Source of the DNA: Rhodospirillales bacterium
Lineage (GTDB): Bacteria; Pseudomonadota; Alphaproteobacteria; Rhodospirillales; Casp-alpha2
DNA length: 6,337 nt
Assembly: GCA_030727885.1 (NCBI GenBank)
Contig: JANRAT010000141.1
Location: 1 to 6,337 of the forward strand
Direction: 5' to 3'
Positions 4,858-6,337 of the stretch are shown one piece after another. A program made the position numbers and the translations under genes. Under the pieces are notes generated by a model, which ran no database searches, was not told the origin of the DNA, and saw only the letters and a program-made list of their open reading frames with translations. Within the stretch, counting starts at the first letter, position 1; each line of letters begins with the position of its first letter.

Positions 4858-6337
4858 AACGGCTGACCATTCCTGTCTGGGCCGTATGCTGGCTGGTCAG
4901 CGTTGTTGCCGCCGTGCTGCTGCGCCCGCCACTGCCGGTCGATGAGACACGCTATCTGGCGGTGGCCTGGGAAATGTGGCTGCGCGGCGATTATCTGGTG
5001 CCGCATCTGAACGGCGAGGCGTATCACCACAAACCGCCGTTGCTGTTCTGGCTGATGACAGCCGGCTGGTCGGTGTTCGGGGTCAATGACTGGTGGCCGA
5101 GATTGGTCGCCCCGTTGTTTGCCCTGGCGGCCCTGTATCTGACCGGGACACTGTCCCGATTGCTGTGGCCCGGTGAAAATACGACCGCCCGGCTGGCACC
5201 GACGATACTGGTCGGGGTGATTTTCTGGAGTATCTTCCAGACTCTGACGATGTTCGACATGATGCTGGCGACCTGCACTTTGGCGGGGCTTGTCGGGATC
5301 GTGATAAGCTGGCGGCAGGGCAACCTCATTGGCTGGGTGATCACCGCGCTGGCCATCGGGATCGGGGCCTTGGCCAAAGGTCCGGCGATTTTGCTGCACA
5401 TTATGCCGGTCGCTTTGCTGGCCCCCTGGTGGGGACGGGGTCTGCCCGGCGGACCGGATCTGCCGCTGGTATCCTGGCGGCGCTGGTATCTCTCGCTGCT
5501 GATCAGCGTGCTTTGCGGTGTTGCCATCGCTTTGGTCTGGGCGATCCCGGCCGGTATTCGTGGCGGCCCTGAATACCGCGAGATGATTTTCTGGGGACAG
5601 TCTGCGGGCCGCATCGTCGAGAGCTTCGATCATGCCCGGCCGTTCTGGTGGTATGCCGTGCTGTTGGGCCCGCTTTTGTTGCCGTGGGTAATCTGGCCCA
5701 GATTGTGGCGTGCCGGCATTGGCACAATCAGGGGCGGCAACGGGCTTCAGGATGGGGCGATCCGCCTGCTGATATCCTGGGCGTTCCCGGCGCTGGTTAT
5801 TTTCTCGCTCATTTCCGGCAAGCAATTGCACTATCTGTTGCCCGAGTTTGCAGCCTTTGCGCTGCTGTTCGCGCATCTGCTGAACCGCACAGAGGCACCG
5901 GTCGGGCGTCGGCTCGACGGTATCGTCATGGCCCTGTTCTTCGGCCTGCTTGGGGCTGGCGTTCTTGCAATGCCGTATGTGTCTGAGCATTTCAATGCAC
6001 CCGAGTGGTTTACCCATCTCGACACCCTGTGGGGCGGTCTGCTGCTGATTGCCGCCGTGGTTTGCTGGTTTCAGGTTCCAGGCCCCGTGCAGAAAAGCAT
6101 TCCTGCGCTGGCCTTGTCGATGGCACTGCTGGTTTTGATGGTGCATCTGACGGCCCGCGACGCGTTACGTGAGGTCTATGATTTCAGGCCACTGGCACGA
6201 GACCTGAAAGCTTATGAGGATCAGGGATTGTCGCTGGCCAATTTCGCCACCTATCACGGTCAGTACCAGTTTCTTGGGCGCCTGCAGCATCCGATGTCGG
6301 TGATCGGACTGAAAGGGTTTGATACACGGGATTATGC
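4854..6337 (+). CDS. ArnT-like GT83 lipid-linked sugar transferase, 3' end outside the window
   Basis: An open frame of 494 codons from the ATG at 4854 runs off the right edge without a stop. The product is a hydrophobic polytopic protein of the ArnT/GT83 (PMT-like, GT-C) type. After the first helix it has P-V-D-E-T-R-Y (28-34) with the Asp30-Glu31 pair, G-D-Y-L-V-P-H-L-N-G (45-54) and H-H-K-P-P-L-L-F-W-L (58-67). Further on are M-F-D-M-M-L-A (133-139; Asp135 aligns with the luminal Asp of ArnT), L-A-K-G-P-A (173-178), H-A-R-P-F-W-W-Y (260-267) and S-G-K-Q-L-H-Y-L-L-P (321-330). These match E. coli ArnT segments in order. ArnT is about 550 aa, so roughly 50-60 residues are missing, mostly from the periplasmic C-terminal domain. 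ArnT moves aminoarabinose from undecaprenyl phosphate to lipid A in the periplasm; here the sugar and acceptor are unknown, so no arnT symbol is given. The start overlaps the preceding stop (ATGA). Confidence 0.88.
   Translation, partial: MKRLTIPVWAVCWLVSVVAAVLLRPPLPVDETRYLAVAWEMWLRGDYLVPHLNGEAYHHKPPLLFWLMTAGWSVFGVNDWWPRLVAPLFALAALYLTGTLSRLLWPGENTTARLAPTILVGVIFWSIFQTLTMFDMMLATCTLAGLVGIVISWRQGNLIGWVITALAIGIGALAKGPAILLHIMPVALLAPWWGRGLPGGPDLPLVSWRRWYLSLLISVLCGVAIALVWAIPAGIRGGPEYREMIFWGQSAGRIVESFDHARPFWWYAVLLGPLLLPWVIWPRLWRAGIGTIRGGNGLQDGAIRLLISWAFPALVIFSLISGKQLHYLLPEFAAFALLFAHLLNRTEAPVGRRLDGIVMALFFGLLGAGVLAMPYVSEHFNAPEWFTHLDTLWGGLLLIAAVVCWFQVPGPVQKSIPALALSMALLVLMVHLTARDALREVYDFRPLARDLKAYEDQGLSLANFATYHGQYQFLGRLQHPMSVIGLKGFDTRDY

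Noticed and set aside
4788..6146. Long open frame (452 codons) on the minus strand opposite the ArnT-like gene
   Set aside because: Its product is dominated by Gln, His, Arg, Pro and Gly with no recognisable domain, which is what the antisense of a Leu/Trp/Ala-rich membrane protein gives at this GC content. The plus-strand frame has clear ArnT motifs throughout.

Overview
The window is about 58-60% GC by eye, densely packed and free of mobile elements, RNA genes or repeats. Gene content and protein style (a PhoR-like kinase next to a Pho-box promoter, a FetB/UPF0014 permease, an ArnT-like transferase) suggest the chromosome of a Gram-negative alphaproteobacterium, perhaps of the Rhodospirillales. 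That placement is an inference; no marker gene is present.

Layout. (1) Bases 1-25, minus strand: the first eight codons of a gene running off the left edge, read as the start of pstS. Ahead of it are a Shine-Dalgarno site, a leader of about 110 nt with a possible hairpin, a -10 element, and a Pho box matching the E. coli consensus at 16 of 18 positions. (2) Bases 210-1817, minus strand: a hotdog-fold thioesterase gene followed 12 nt later, in the same frame, by a PhoR-type histidine kinase that has no membrane segments. The expected order leftward is thioesterase, phoR, Pho-box promoter, pstS and onward. (3) Bases 1883-3273, plus strand: fetA-fetB, an ABC ATPase and permease pair of the FetAB iron-export type, overlapping by ATGA. 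A compact divergent spacer of about 65-85 bp separates it from the thioesterase. (4) Bases 3380-6337, plus strand: three genes joined by ATGA overlaps. They encode a DPM1/ArnC-like family 2 glycosyltransferase, a TVP38/TMEM64 (VTT/DedA-type) membrane protein, and an ArnT-like GT83 membrane glycosyltransferase truncated by the right edge.

How they work together. The left half is a phosphate-sensing module: PhoR should phosphorylate PhoB (not in the window), which binds the Pho box and switches on the high-affinity phosphate transporter. The middle pair probably exports iron. The right trio looks like a complete envelope-glycosylation unit: the GT2 would load a sugar onto a polyprenyl phosphate at the cytoplasmic face, the VTT protein might flip or recycle the lipid carrier, and the ArnT-like enzyme would transfer the sugar to lipid A or another acceptor outside the inner membrane. 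No ArnE/ArnF-type flippase gene is seen here, so the VTT protein is the interesting candidate for that step. This trio is the most promising part of the window for an undescribed function.
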